A stretch of 64,000 bases of DNA. Source: Anaerostipes faecalis. GTDB taxonomy: Bacteria > Bacillota > Clostridia > Lachnospirales > Lachnospiraceae. The number at the start of each line of letters is the position of its first letter. Within the stretch, counting starts at the first letter, position 1. The position numbers and the translations under genes were made by a program. The DNA is taken from positions 1-64,000 of the forward strand of contig NZ_JABRXE010000002.1 of NCBI RefSeq assembly GCF_018982945.1. Direction: 5' to 3'. The notes under the pieces were generated by a model. That model did not search any database. It saw only the letters and a list, made by a program, of their open reading frames with translations, and was not told the origin of the DNA. Positions 1 to 7,546 of this stretch are shown piece by piece.

Positions 1-215
<215 letters not shown>

Positions 216-352
216 TAGTTTGTATCCAAGTCCAAGAAGCACTAGCTTCTTTATCCTTGTCATTACTGTTCTGTTTAAGAACGTTCGTCTGGTTTTTTCA
301 AAAACCATCCCAGAAAAAATTCATTAGAATTTTCAAGGTTGTCTTATTGTTC

Positions 353-366
353 AGTTGTCAATGTTC
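353..366 (-). promoter_or_regulatory. boxA-like antitermination element in rRNA leader
   Basis: Minus-strand GAACATTGACAACT followed by GAACAATAAGA resembles the boxA of Gram-positive rRNA leaders, where NusB/NusE bind to make transcription resistant to Rho. It lies between the promoter cluster and the 16S start, the expected place. Assigned from sequence resemblance and position only. Confidence 0.6.
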
Positions 367-397
367 TTTTCTGTCGTTTTTTTGCGACAGCTTTTAT

Positions 398-426
398 ATT
401 TTATCATCTCTCATTTCTTTTGTCAA
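398..426 (-). promoter_or_regulatory. rRNA promoter P1 (most 16S-proximal)
   Basis: Minus-strand TTGACA (421-426), 17-bp spacer, TAAAAT (398-403). A short hairpin (371-390, arms CTGTCG/CGACAG) sits at the expected start of its transcript. Confidence 0.8.
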
Positions 427-493
427 GAACTTTTTTTATTTTTTTAGATGATTTTTTGTAACGTTCTGATTAATCACTGTCAGCAACTTTTAC

Positions 494-522
494 ATCATAT
501 CAGTTTTATTTCATTCTGTCAA
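494..522 (-). promoter_or_regulatory. rRNA promoter P2
   Basis: Minus-strand TTGACA (517-522), 17-bp spacer, TATGAT (494-499). The spacer and about 30 bp downstream are closely repeated in P3, including GTTGCTGACAG just after the -10. Confidence 0.85.
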
Positions 523-577
523 GAACTTTTTAAACTTTTTGATGTTGTTCTGATCAATCTCTGTCAGCAACTTTTAC

Positions 578-606
578 ATCATACCAGTTTTATTCTTATT
601 TGTCAA
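578..606 (-). promoter_or_regulatory. rRNA promoter P3
   Basis: Minus-strand TTGACA (601-606), 17-bp spacer ending AAAACTGG, TATGAT (578-583). It lies 84 bp from P2 and is a near copy of it, so the pair looks like a tandem duplication of a promoter module. Confidence 0.85.
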
Positions 607-684
607 TACTTTTTTATATTTAAATACAGAATATAAAATCCAATATTCATAATCGTTGGTGCTGTTTCATCAGCAACATTGAAT

Positions 685-713
685 ATATTATCACTTCTTT
701 TATATTATGTCAA
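685..713 (-). promoter_or_regulatory. rRNA promoter P4 (most distal)
   Basis: Minus-strand TTGACA (708-713), 17-bp spacer, TAATAT (685-690), then TCAATGTTGCTGATG, sharing the GTTGCTGA block with P2 and P3. It is only about 110 bp from the divergent luxS start. Confidence 0.8.
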
Positions 714-823
714 TATCTTTTTTTCATTTTTTTATTTCTTCTAAGGTTTTTTTTATTCTATTTAATTTTATCTATTTTCAATGTATAATATATGGAAAAC
801 ATTTATGAAAGGAACTCTTTTAT

Positions 824-1303
824 ATGGAAAAGATAGCAAGTTTTACAATCAATCATTTATCATTATTACCAGGAGTGTATGTTTCTAGACAGGACTTCAT
901 TGGTTCTGAAGTTTTAACAACTTTTGATTTAAGAATGACTGCACCAAATCGAGAACCTGTAATGAATACAGCTGAAATGCATGCCATTGAGCATCTTGCT
1001 GCAACATTTCTTCGTAACCATTCTGACTGGAAAGAAAAAGTCGTTTATTTTGGTCCAATGGGTTGCCGAACAGGTTTTTATCTTATTATAGCCGATAATC
1101 TTACATCAAATGAAATTCTTCCTCTTATAATAAGTACATTTGAATTTATCCGCGACTTTGAAGGAGATATTCCTGGAGCTTCTGCCAGAGATTGCGGCAA
1201 CTATCTTGATATGAATCTTCCAATGGCAAAATATCTGGCAAACAGATATCTGGAACAAGCACTCTACACTGCCGATGAAAATAATCTGAATTATCCCGCT
1301 TAA
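824..1303 (+). CDS. luxS: S-ribosylhomocysteine lyase LuxS
   Basis: A 159-residue protein of normal LuxS length. It cleaves S-ribosylhomocysteine to homocysteine and DPD, the precursor of autoinducer-2, in the activated methyl cycle. The metal site HxxEH is at residues 53-57 (HAIEH). The catalytic Cys is C81 in MGCRTGF, and the third metal ligand is C124 in DCGNYLD. The family signature FDLRMTAPNRE is at 34-44. The start is supported by an upstream AAAGGAA. The gene diverges from the rRNA promoters and is followed after 48 bp by a small Cys-rich protein gene with its own Shine-Dalgarno. A TATAAT at 784-789 could be its -10, but the -35 is weak. Confidence 0.97.
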   Translation: MEKIASFTINHLSLLPGVYVSRQDFIGSEVLTTFDLRMTAPNREPVMNTAEMHAIEHLAATFLRNHSDWKEKVVYFGPMGCRTGFYLIIADNLTSNEILPLIISTFEFIRDFEGDIPGASARDCGNYLDMNLPMAKYLANRYLEQALYTADENNLNYPA

Positions 1304-1351
1304 ATATGTTCATAATATAAAAGTACCAATTATATAAGGAGGCTTTTATTT

Positions 1352-1552
1352 ATGAAAACTCAAAATCAAGTTTATCAGAAAGTAGCTGAAGAATGTAGTG
1401 AATATTGTCCTTGTGGATGTGATCATTCTGTCAAAAACGTCAGCACTGGAGACGATACAAAATCAGCAAGCTGTTTAAACTGTAAGCATTTTTCAACTTC
1501 TGAAGAGCACTGTCGGTTAGATTTATACGACAAGATTGTTACAAATTTATAA
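1352..1552 (+). CDS. small cysteine-rich protein, function unknown
   Basis: A 66-residue protein with a strong AAGGAGG at 1337-1343. It has seven Cys: C15, C19, C21 and C23 in a CSEYCPCGC cluster, then a CxxC (C41, C44) and C53. The spacing suggests a small zinc-ribbon or other metal-binding fold, not a secreted peptide, since there is no signal sequence. It lies directly behind luxS and ends at a Rho-independent terminator, so it is probably cotranscribed with luxS. I do not recognise the family; metal binding is inference from the Cys pattern. Confidence 0.75.
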   Translation: MKTQNQVYQKVAEECSEYCPCGCDHSVKNVSTGDDTKSASCLNCKHFSTSEEHCRLDLYDKIVTNL

Positions 1553-1566
1553 GTTTTTTATTTTTT

Positions 1567-1593
1567 AAAGGAGCTTTTTAGGCTCCTTTTTTT
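1567..1593 (+). terminator. Rho-independent terminator after luxS operon
   Basis: Perfect 8-bp stem AAAGGAGC/GCTCCTTT, 7-nt loop, followed by a T run. Confidence 0.88.
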
Positions 1594-1673
1594 ATTTCTT
1601 AACGAAAAAATAACTTGCTTTTCAAAATAAAAGGACTATGATATTATATGAAATTTTAAAGGAGGATAACAAC

Positions 1674-2942
1674 ATGTCACTACAACAAATTTTAGCAATT
1701 GTGATTTTTCTTTTCACGATGGCCGCAATCATCACAGGTAAAATACATAACACTGTGGCTGCAATCACAGGTGCCGCTTTACTAGTTCTAACTCATGTTC
1801 TTTCTATTGAAGACTGTGTAGCAGCAGTAGATATTGAAACTATCTGCATTTTAGTCGGAATGATGTTGCTGGTAGCAGTAATTAAAAATTCCGGCATTTT
1901 TGAATACATAGCCATCAAGGCCGCAAAATTATCAAAAGGAAGGCCATGGCCTATTATGGTAACTTTCATTCTTATCACCGCTTTATTGTCTGGAATGCTG
2001 GATAACGTTACTACAGTATTGCTTGTCGGTCCAATGACCCTTGCTATTACAAACATCTTAAAAGTGGATCCGGTCCCGTATATCATCACTCAAATAATGG
2101 CATCAAATATCGGTGGAACTGCAACATTAATTGGTGACCCGCCAAATATTATGATTGGTAGTGCTGCCCATCTGAGTTTTCTTGACTTTATTTTGAACAC
2201 CGGATTTGCTGTAATCTTTGTACTAATTATTTCTTTTTTATGTTTCTACTTTATATATGGAAAGAATCTTCTTGTTACAGACGAAGCAATAAAAAAAGTT
2301 ATGTTATTGGATGAAACAAAAGCTATCAAAGACAAGAAATTAATGCATGAAAGTGTTATTATAATATTAATTGTAGCTTTATGCTTTATTTTCCATGACC
2401 AGCTGGGAATGCAGTCATGTACGATTGCTATCGCTGCAGCCTGTATCATGCTTTTGATTGGAAAACAGGAACCAGAAGAAATAATTGCCAGCGTAGAATG
2501 GCCAACAATTCTTTTCTTTATCGGACTTTTCATTGTTGTCGGAGGTCTTAAAAAAGTTGGCGTCATTACAATTCTTGCGAACGGCTTGATTTCCATCACC
2601 GGAGGAAATGTTATCATAACGATGCTGGTTGTCCTTTGGGTATCTGCTATCGTTTCTTCTTTCTTAGATAACATACCTTTTGTTGCAACACTGATACCGA
2701 TGATTATCACAATGCAATCAAAAGGTATTGATGTAACTCCAATTTGGTGGGCATTATCCCTTGGTGCATGTTTAGGCGGAAACGGTACCTTAATCGGAGC
2801 ATCTGCCAATGTAGTTTTATCTGGAATCAGCAAAAATCACGGATATCCAATTACTTTTGGACAATATTTTAAAATCGGATTTCCAATGATGCTTTTATCT
2901 GTTGCCATTTGCTCTGTTTTTCTGCTGATTCGTTTTGCATAA
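1674..2942 (+). CDS. ArsB/NhaD-superfamily (SLC13-like) membrane transporter
   Basis: A 422-residue polytopic inner-membrane protein with about 10-12 hydrophobic segments. Two related motifs mark the ion-transporter superfamily's inverted repeats: GGTATLIGDPPN in the first half and GGNGTLIGASANV in the second. The family moves anions (arsenite, dicarboxylate, citrate) or exchanges Na+ for H+, and the substrate cannot be told from the sequence. I placed the start at the ATG after AAAGGAGGATAACAAC; the in-frame ATG 12 codons upstream has no good ribosome site. There is no arsR or arsenate reductase nearby, so an arsenite role is not supported. Confidence 0.88.
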   Translation: MSLQQILAIVIFLFTMAAIITGKIHNTVAAITGAALLVLTHVLSIEDCVAAVDIETICILVGMMLLVAVIKNSGIFEYIAIKAAKLSKGRPWPIMVTFILITALLSGMLDNVTTVLLVGPMTLAITNILKVDPVPYIITQIMASNIGGTATLIGDPPNIMIGSAAHLSFLDFILNTGFAVIFVLIISFLCFYFIYGKNLLVTDEAIKKVMLLDETKAIKDKKLMHESVIIILIVALCFIFHDQLGMQSCTIAIAAACIMLLIGKQEPEEIIASVEWPTILFFIGLFIVVGGLKKVGVITILANGLISITGGNVIITMLVVLWVSAIVSSFLDNIPFVATLIPMIITMQSKGIDVTPIWWALSLGACLGGNGTLIGASANVVLSGISKNHGYPITFGQYFKIGFPMMLLSVAICSVFLLIRFA

Positions 2943-2974
2943 AGCCAAATTTATTTTGAAAGGGGATTATTTAA

Positions 2975-3442
2975 ATGAATAAAAACACAATTACCGGTGA
3001 TTATATCAACATCAATCTTCGTCAGCTTGGTGCCACATCCATTAAAGAATTCAACAGTATTATGCATATAGCGGAATTTGATCTGGGTGACGGACTGATT
3101 GTTTCTTATGTATTTAATATTACACGTCACAACAAATATTTTCTTCAACGAGTGCAGCCATATGCAATGATTCATGGAAAATTCGCCAGTGATCAGGAAA
3201 TCATTGACTTTATAACAGAAGATTTAAAAAGATTTGAAAACGCTAAAAAGAGTCATAATTTCGATACTTTCCTTATTATCTCTCACTTAGGACATCATGT
3301 AACAGAAAATATTGAAAAGCTATTCCTGAATTATAATGTTGACCCTGATAAAATGGATAAAATCCAGGAAGAGATGGAAGATTCCCTGCGTCATATTATT
3401 TCTTTATATGATGAATCCACAAAACTGGATCTTCCTGATTAA
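2975..3442 (+). CDS. conserved-looking cytosolic protein, function unknown
   Basis: A 155-residue soluble protein with GAAAGGGG upstream, starting 32 bp after the transporter gene, so the two are probably cotranscribed. No signal peptide or membrane segment is seen. The N-terminal half looks like an alpha/beta region (FDLGDGLIVSYVFNIT). The C-terminal half is helical and charged, with KMDKIQEEMEDSLRHI. I do not recognise a family. Codon use matches its neighbours. Confidence 0.75.
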   Translation: MNKNTITGDYININLRQLGATSIKEFNSIMHIAEFDLGDGLIVSYVFNITRHNKYFLQRVQPYAMIHGKFASDQEIIDFITEDLKRFENAKKSHNFDTFLIISHLGHHVTENIEKLFLNYNVDPDKMDKIQEEMEDSLRHIISLYDESTKLDLPD

Positions 3443-3499
3443 CTTGGATGAGTAACCTGTAGTATCTTTTGATCTTACAGATTTCATTATGATTACAGC

Positions 3500-3528
3500 T
3501 TGACAAAAAAATCAAATCGCTATATCAT
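3500..3528 (+). promoter_or_regulatory. promoter for MATE leader
   Basis: TTGACA (3500-3505), 17-bp spacer, TATCAT (3523-3528). It is followed by about 190 nt of leader before the MATE start codon, with a terminator-like hairpin in between. Confidence 0.7.
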
Positions 3529-3589
3529 GAAACAATAAAACCGTCTCTTTAGTAGACGATTGTGGATTTTTAGTAATGTTTACTTTTCG

Positions 3590-3627
3590 CCACGCAGTTA
3601 TCTATTGGATAATTGCGTGGTTTTTTT
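3590..3627 (+). terminator. terminator-like hairpin inside MATE leader
   Basis: A 13-bp stem CCACGCAGTTATC/GATAATTGCGTGG with one mismatch and a 5-nt loop, followed by seven Ts. It stands between a good promoter and the MATE gene, so it could act as an attenuator. A 24-codon reading frame (3576-3650, ATGTTTACT start, weak ribosome site) runs through it. A smaller hairpin CGTCT/AGACG precedes it near 3542-3558. Confidence 0.75.
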
Positions 3628-3687
3628 ATTACATAGGAAATTCCTCATGATTGAGGGATACAGGGAGTTGATAGTGGACTTGTCCGC
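3628..3687 (-). repeat. dispersed repeat, copy C (inverted, internally deleted)
   Basis: On the minus strand this matches the first 45 bp of the 172-bp element (GCGGACAAGTCC through CAATCATGAGG) joined straight to its last 20 bp (AATTTCCTATGTAAT). About 106 bp of the middle is missing, and the junction shares AGG. It sits between the leader terminator and the MATE ribosome site. Confidence 0.85.
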
Positions 3688-3715
3688 TTTATTTCATTAG
3701 AAAAGGTGTAGCAAA

Positions 3716-5075
3716 ATGGAACAAACTTTTATGAAAACAAAACCAATTTTACCATTGATTTTATCAATGTCTCTACCAATGGTGCTGTCAATGATGGTAA
3801 CTTCACTTTATAATATCGTTGACAGTTTCTTCGTAGCTCAGATCAATGAAAATGCTATGACTGCATTATCATTAATATTTCCAATTCAGAACTTTATAAA
3901 CGCAATTACAATAGGTTTTTCTATTGGTATCAATTCCACTATTTCATACTTTTTGGGCGCTCAAAAAAATACAGCAGCTAATATTGCCGCAACACAAGGG
4001 TTGGTGCTTAATGCAATACACGGGACCATATTGACTATTGGGTGTATTACAATAACCCCTGTCTTTTTAAGAATGTTTACTACCGAAACACAAGTAATAG
4101 ATTTAGGATTAAAATACTCTCAAATTGCATTTAGTTTTTCTATCATTATTGCATTATCAATGTCTTTCGAGAAAATTTTTCAATCTGTTGGAAAAATGCT
4201 CATTACAATGCTCAGTATGCTATGTGGATGTATAACAAATATTATTTTAGATCCAATTTTGATTTTTGGATTAGGACCATTTCCAGAAATGGGAATAGAG
4301 GGTGCGGCATATGCCACCGGAATTGGGCAAACACTTAGTCTTTTGATGTATATTTTGATTTATGCTATAAATCCAATTCATGTACATATAGCCCCAAAAT
4401 ATATTGTATTTTCAAAAACAATGTGTACAAAATTATATTCCATAGGTATTCCTGCAGTATTAAATTTAGCTTTGCCATCACTATTGATTTCTGCATTAAA
4501 TATAATCCTTTCTGCCTATTCTCAAATGTATGTGGTCGTTTTAGGTGTTTACTATAAATTGCAGACATTCCTATATCTGCCTTCCAATGGAATAGTGCAA
4601 GGAATACGACCTTTAATCGGATTTAACTTTGGTGCCCGGGAACATAATCGTGTTAAGAACATTTATAAAATCAGCCTTATATTAACAGCTATAATTATGG
4701 TTTTTGGAACAGTTTTATGCTGGTCTGTCCCAACACAACTAATCAGTCTATTTTCTTCAAACGAAGAAACTATTTATGCCGGAAGTGTTGCCTTGCGTAT
4801 TATCAGCATCGGATTCGTAGTTTCTTCAATATCAGTTATATCCTCAGGTGCATTAGAGGGATTAAGTATGGGGGGGTGCCTCGTTAATTATATCTTTGCT
4901 TCGATATACTGTTTTAACAATACCAACAGCATTTGTTTTAAGTAATATTTTTGGTGCTGTTGGAGTATGGCATGCTTTCTGGATCTCCGAATTGATTACA
5001 GCCATTATTGCATATTACATATATTTTAACAAAACTGCAGTATATAAAAACGCAAAAAAGAAAGCCCATAAGTGA
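3716..5075 (+). pseudogene. MATE-family multidrug/drug efflux transporter, frameshifted near the C-terminus
   Basis: The uninterrupted reading gives 409 residues ending at 4945. It is a MATE exporter with many membrane segments, and NIVDSFFVAQ near residue 31 is typical of the first helix. At 4870-4876 there is a run of seven Gs. Removing one G restores a frame that continues to 5075 with the missing last two membrane helices and a Lys-rich tail (IYFNKTAVYKNAKKK), giving the usual length of about 452 residues. The tail is clearly conserved coding sequence. This could be a decayed gene, a phase-variable homopolymer, ribosomal slippage or a base-calling error. The start is supported by AAAGGTG upstream. 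Confidence 0.85.
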
Positions 5076-5103
5076 CGTATTTCCGCCATTTATGAGCTTT
5101 TTC
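5060..5103. terminator. bidirectional terminator between MATE and khpA
   Basis: Stem AAAGC-C-CATAA with TTATG-A-GCTTT, T runs on both outer sides. It overlaps the restored end of the MATE frame and lies just past the minus-strand khpA stop. Confidence 0.65.
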
Positions 5104-5105
5104 TT

Positions 5106-5333
5106 TTATTTGATATCAACGACAATTTTCTTGTCACCTTTGTCAACCGAAGCCTTTACAACAGTGCGAATTGCTTTTGCAATTCTTCCCTGCTTACCAA
5201 TAACCTTCCCCATGTCACCTTCGGCAACATGAAGTTCCAGAACAACAGAATCTGCTGTTTCTTTCTCTGTTACAACTACTTTGTCCGGCTGATCAACGAG
5301 GGCTTTTGCAATCACTTCTAATAAATGTTTCAT
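5106..5333 (-). CDS. khpA: KH-domain RNA-binding protein KhpA (YlqC)
   Basis: A 75-residue single KH domain with the RNA-binding loop GKQG at residues 46-49 in MGKVIGKQGRIAKAIR. KhpA proteins bind RNA, usually paired with KhpB, and affect cell division and small-RNA biology in Firmicutes. It follows rpsP by 15 bp, the standard gene order. Start chosen at the only ATG with a nearby AGGAGG. Confidence 0.95.
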   Translation of the reverse strand: MKHLLEVIAKALVDQPDKVVVTEKETADSVVLELHVAEGDMGKVIGKQGRIAKAIRTVVKASVDKGDKKIVVDIK

Positions 5334-5348
5334 GCGTTTGCCTCCTAA

Positions 5349-5594
5349 CTATTTTTCGATCCCTGCAGCTTTCAGTAATTTAGCTACTGTTTCTGTTGGC
5401 TGAGCACCATTAGATAACCATTTTTTTGCTGCATCTTCATCAAATTTAATTACGCTAGGATCCTGATTTGGATCGTAAGTACCGATTTCTTCGATGAATT
5501 TTCCATCTCTAGGAGATCTTGAATCTGCAACAACAACTCTATAAAAAGGAGCCTTTTTCTGTCCCATTCTCTTTAATCTCATTTTTACTGCCAT
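5349..5594 (-). CDS. rpsP: 30S ribosomal protein S16
   Basis: 81 residues, full length. It begins [20 protein letters not shown], the classic S16 start, and continues with [21 protein letters not shown]16 binds 16S rRNA and helps 30S assembly. It is preceded by GGAGGTGAAAG. A small hairpin ATAACGC/GCGTTAT (5640-5656) lies in the 71-bp gap after ffh and could process or partly attenuate the transcript. Confidence 0.98.
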   Translation of the reverse strand: MAVKMRLKRMGQKKAPFYRVVVADSRSPRDGKFIEEIGTYDPNQDPSVIKFDEDAAKKWLSNGAQPTETVAKLLKAAGIEK

Positions 5595-5665
5595 TTCTCT
5601 TTCACCTCCGTTAAAAATTTTATCATTTATAATTTATCTATAACGCCAAGCGTTATTATCAAGGT

Positions 5666-7006
5666 TTAAAAAGGTAATCGGAAACCACCTTTTCTACCAC
5701 CTTTACCACCTAACAATCCAGACATCTGTTTCATCATCTGCTTCTGGTTCTGAACCTGTTTACATAAACGGTTAACTTCAGCAATAGGAACTCCAGCACC
5801 TGCTGCAATTCTTTTCTTTCTTGAAGCATTGATCAGCTTTGGATTTGCTCTTTCTTCCTTTGTCATAGAATAGATGATTGCGGCTGTTTTATCCATCATA
5901 CCATCATCGATATCCAATCCCTGCAGTTTTCCACTCATACCAGGAATCATAGATAACATACTGGATAATCCACCCATTTTTTTCATCTGATCCATCTGAT
6001 CAAGAAAATCATTAAAATCAAAAGAAGCTTTGCGCATCTTTTCCTGCATTTTCATTGCCTGTTCCTGATCAATTGCAGACTCTGCCTTCTCGATTAATGA
6101 CAGAACATCTCCCATTCCGAGGATTCTGCTTGTCATACGGTCCGGATAGAATTTCTGAAGATCTTCCAGCTTTTCTCCCATACCAACATACAATATCGGT
6201 TTTCCTGTCACAGCACGAATGGATAACGCTGCTCCACCTCTGGTATCACCATCCAGTTTCGTAACAATAATACCATCGATTTCAACTTTATCGTTAAATT
6301 CTTTAGCAACATTTACTGCATCCTGTCCGGTCATAGCATCTACAACCAGGATACTCTGATGCACATCTACATTTTGTTTGATAGCAACCAGTTCAGACAT
6401 CATATCCTCATCGATATGAAGACGACCTGCTGTATCCAGAATCACAATATTATTGCCATTCTTCTGAGCATGTTCAACAGATGCTTTTGCAATGTCTACA
6501 GGACTTTGTTTATCACCCATAGTAAACACAGGAACTCCAACTTTCTCACCATTTATCTGCAGCTGTTTAATAGCAGCAGGACGATATACGTCACAGGCAA
6601 CCAGTAAAGGCCTTTTACCTTTCTTTTTATACTGTCCTGCAAGCTTTGCACAGGTTGTTGTTTTACCTGCTCCCTGCAGACCTGCCATAAGAATAATCGT
6701 AATTTCATTTCCCGGCTTAAGAGAAATCTCTGTCATGGTAGAACCCATTAGAGTTTCCATCTCTTCTTTTACAATTTTAATAACCATCTGTCCTGGATTC
6801 AATCCGTTCAGCACATCCTGCCCAACAGCTCTCTCCTGTACAGATTTGATAAAGGTCTTTACAACTTTGAAGTTAACATCGGCTTCCAGTAAAGCTCTTT
6901 TTACTTCCTTCATAGCCATCTTAACATCATCTTCTGTCAAACGGCCTTTGCTTCTTAAATTTTTAAATACACTCTGAAGTTTCTCAGATAAACTTTCAAA
7001 TGCCAT
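5666..7006 (-). CDS. ffh: signal recognition particle GTPase Ffh
   Basis: A 446-residue SRP54 protein. It has an N-terminal helical bundle, a G domain with P-loop GLQGAGKTT at 109-117, DTAGR and TKLDGD guanine-site motifs, and a Met-rich M domain from about residue 300. The tail KGGRKGGFRLPF is Gly/Lys-rich. Ffh binds 4.5S/scRNA and signal sequences and delivers ribosomes to FtsY. It lies 13 bp after ylxM, which is thought to modulate SRP. Confidence 0.98.
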   Translation of the reverse strand: MAFESLSEKLQSVFKNLRSKGRLTEDDVKMAMKEVKRALLEADVNFKVVKTFIKSVQERAVGQDVLNGLNPGQMVIKIVKEEMETLMGSTMTEISLKPGNEITIILMAGLQGAGKTTTCAKLAGQYKKKGKRPLLVACDVYRPAAIKQLQINGEKVGVPVFTMGDKQSPVDIAKASVEHAQKNGNNIVILDTAGRLHIDEDMMSELVAIKQNVDVHQSILVVDAMTGQDAVNVAKEFNDKVEIDGIIVTKLDGDTRGGAALSIRAVTGKPILYVGMGEKLEDLQKFYPDRMTSRILGMGDVLSLIEKAESAIDQEQAMKMQEKMRKASFDFNDFLDQMDQMKKMGGLSSMLSMIPGMSGKLQGLDIDDGMMDKTAAIIYSMTKEERANPKLINASRKKRIAAGAGVPIAEVNRLCKQVQNQKQMMKQMSGLLGGKGGRKGGFRLPF

Positions 7007-7019
7007 AGATACACCTCAT

Positions 7020-7373
7020 CTATAAATCTTCCAAAATCTTATTGGAAACAAACTCAATCTGCCTGATATCTTCCTTCATCTGCTCCTTATCTTCGTCAAG
7101 AAGCCTTTTAGATAAAGAATGAATCTCCTTTACTTTGTCCTTAGTAGTTAAAAACTTCTGTACCAGATGCAGTCTTTCTTCATAATCTTCCAAAATCCTG
7201 TTACATCTGCGAATCATATCATAAGCCGCCTGTCTGGTAATCCCATAATCGGCTGCAATCTCACTAGGAGTCATATCATTTTCAACATGTTCTCCATAGA
7301 CCTCTTTCTGATGTTCCGTCAGTAATTCACCATAAAAATCATATAATAAATTCTGTTCAACAATTCGCTCCAT
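7020..7373 (-). CDS. ylxM: SRP-associated helix-turn-helix protein YlxM
   Basis: A 117-residue protein with a sigma-region-4-like helix-turn-helix (MTPSEIAADYGITRQAAYDM, residues 34-53) and a coiled, charged C-terminus. It is first in the ylxM-ffh-rpsP-khpA operon. YlxM proteins are annotated as DNA-binding, and streptococcal YlxM has been linked to SRP function. The start follows AGGAGT and a strong promoter 40 bp upstream. Confidence 0.93.
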   Translation of the reverse strand: MERIVEQNLLYDFYGELLTEHQKEVYGEHVENDMTPSEIAADYGITRQAAYDMIRRCNRILEDYEERLHLVQKFLTTKDKVKEIHSLSKRLLDEDKEQMKEDIRQIEFVSNKILEDL

Positions 7374-7412
7374 CTAATACTCCTGTAAAGCATTTTTCCT
7401 TTACCATGTGTT

Positions 7413-7441
7413 AGTTTACCCAATCATGCCGGCTTTGTCAA
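7413..7441 (-). promoter_or_regulatory. ylxM-ffh operon promoter
   Basis: Minus-strand TTGACA (7436-7441), 17-bp spacer, TAAACT (7413-7418). Confidence 0.8.
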
Positions 7442-7471
7442 GTATTTTTACTTGCACAATCAATTTTTTAC

Positions 7472-7499
7472 TTGAAAAACATTCAATTTTCTGTAAAAT
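7472..7499 (+). promoter_or_regulatory. promoter of ABC-F gene
   Basis: TTGAAA (7472-7477), 16-bp spacer, TAAAAT (7494-7499). It is divergent from the ylxM promoter, with -35 boxes about 30 bp apart. Confidence 0.65.
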
Positions 7500-7546
7500 G
7501 AAGAAGAGTGACTCGATTATTATAGAAGAAACAGAAAGGTGATACT

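Noticed and set aside
356-361. Fifth rRNA promoter at TTGACA 356-361
   Set aside because: No -10 box at any workable spacing; the sequence fits boxA instead.
257-636. Two short open frames in the rRNA leader region
   Set aside because: Low-complexity Phe-rich translations of AT-rich promoter repeats, no ribosome site.
2246-2833. 195-codon minus-strand frame inside the ArsB/NhaD-type transporter gene
   Set aside because: Shadow of the real gene; no start signal and nonsensical composition.
1674-2942. Arsenite efflux pump ArsB
   Set aside because: Superfamily motifs are shared with many anion and Na+/H+ carriers, and no arsR or arsC gene lies nearby.
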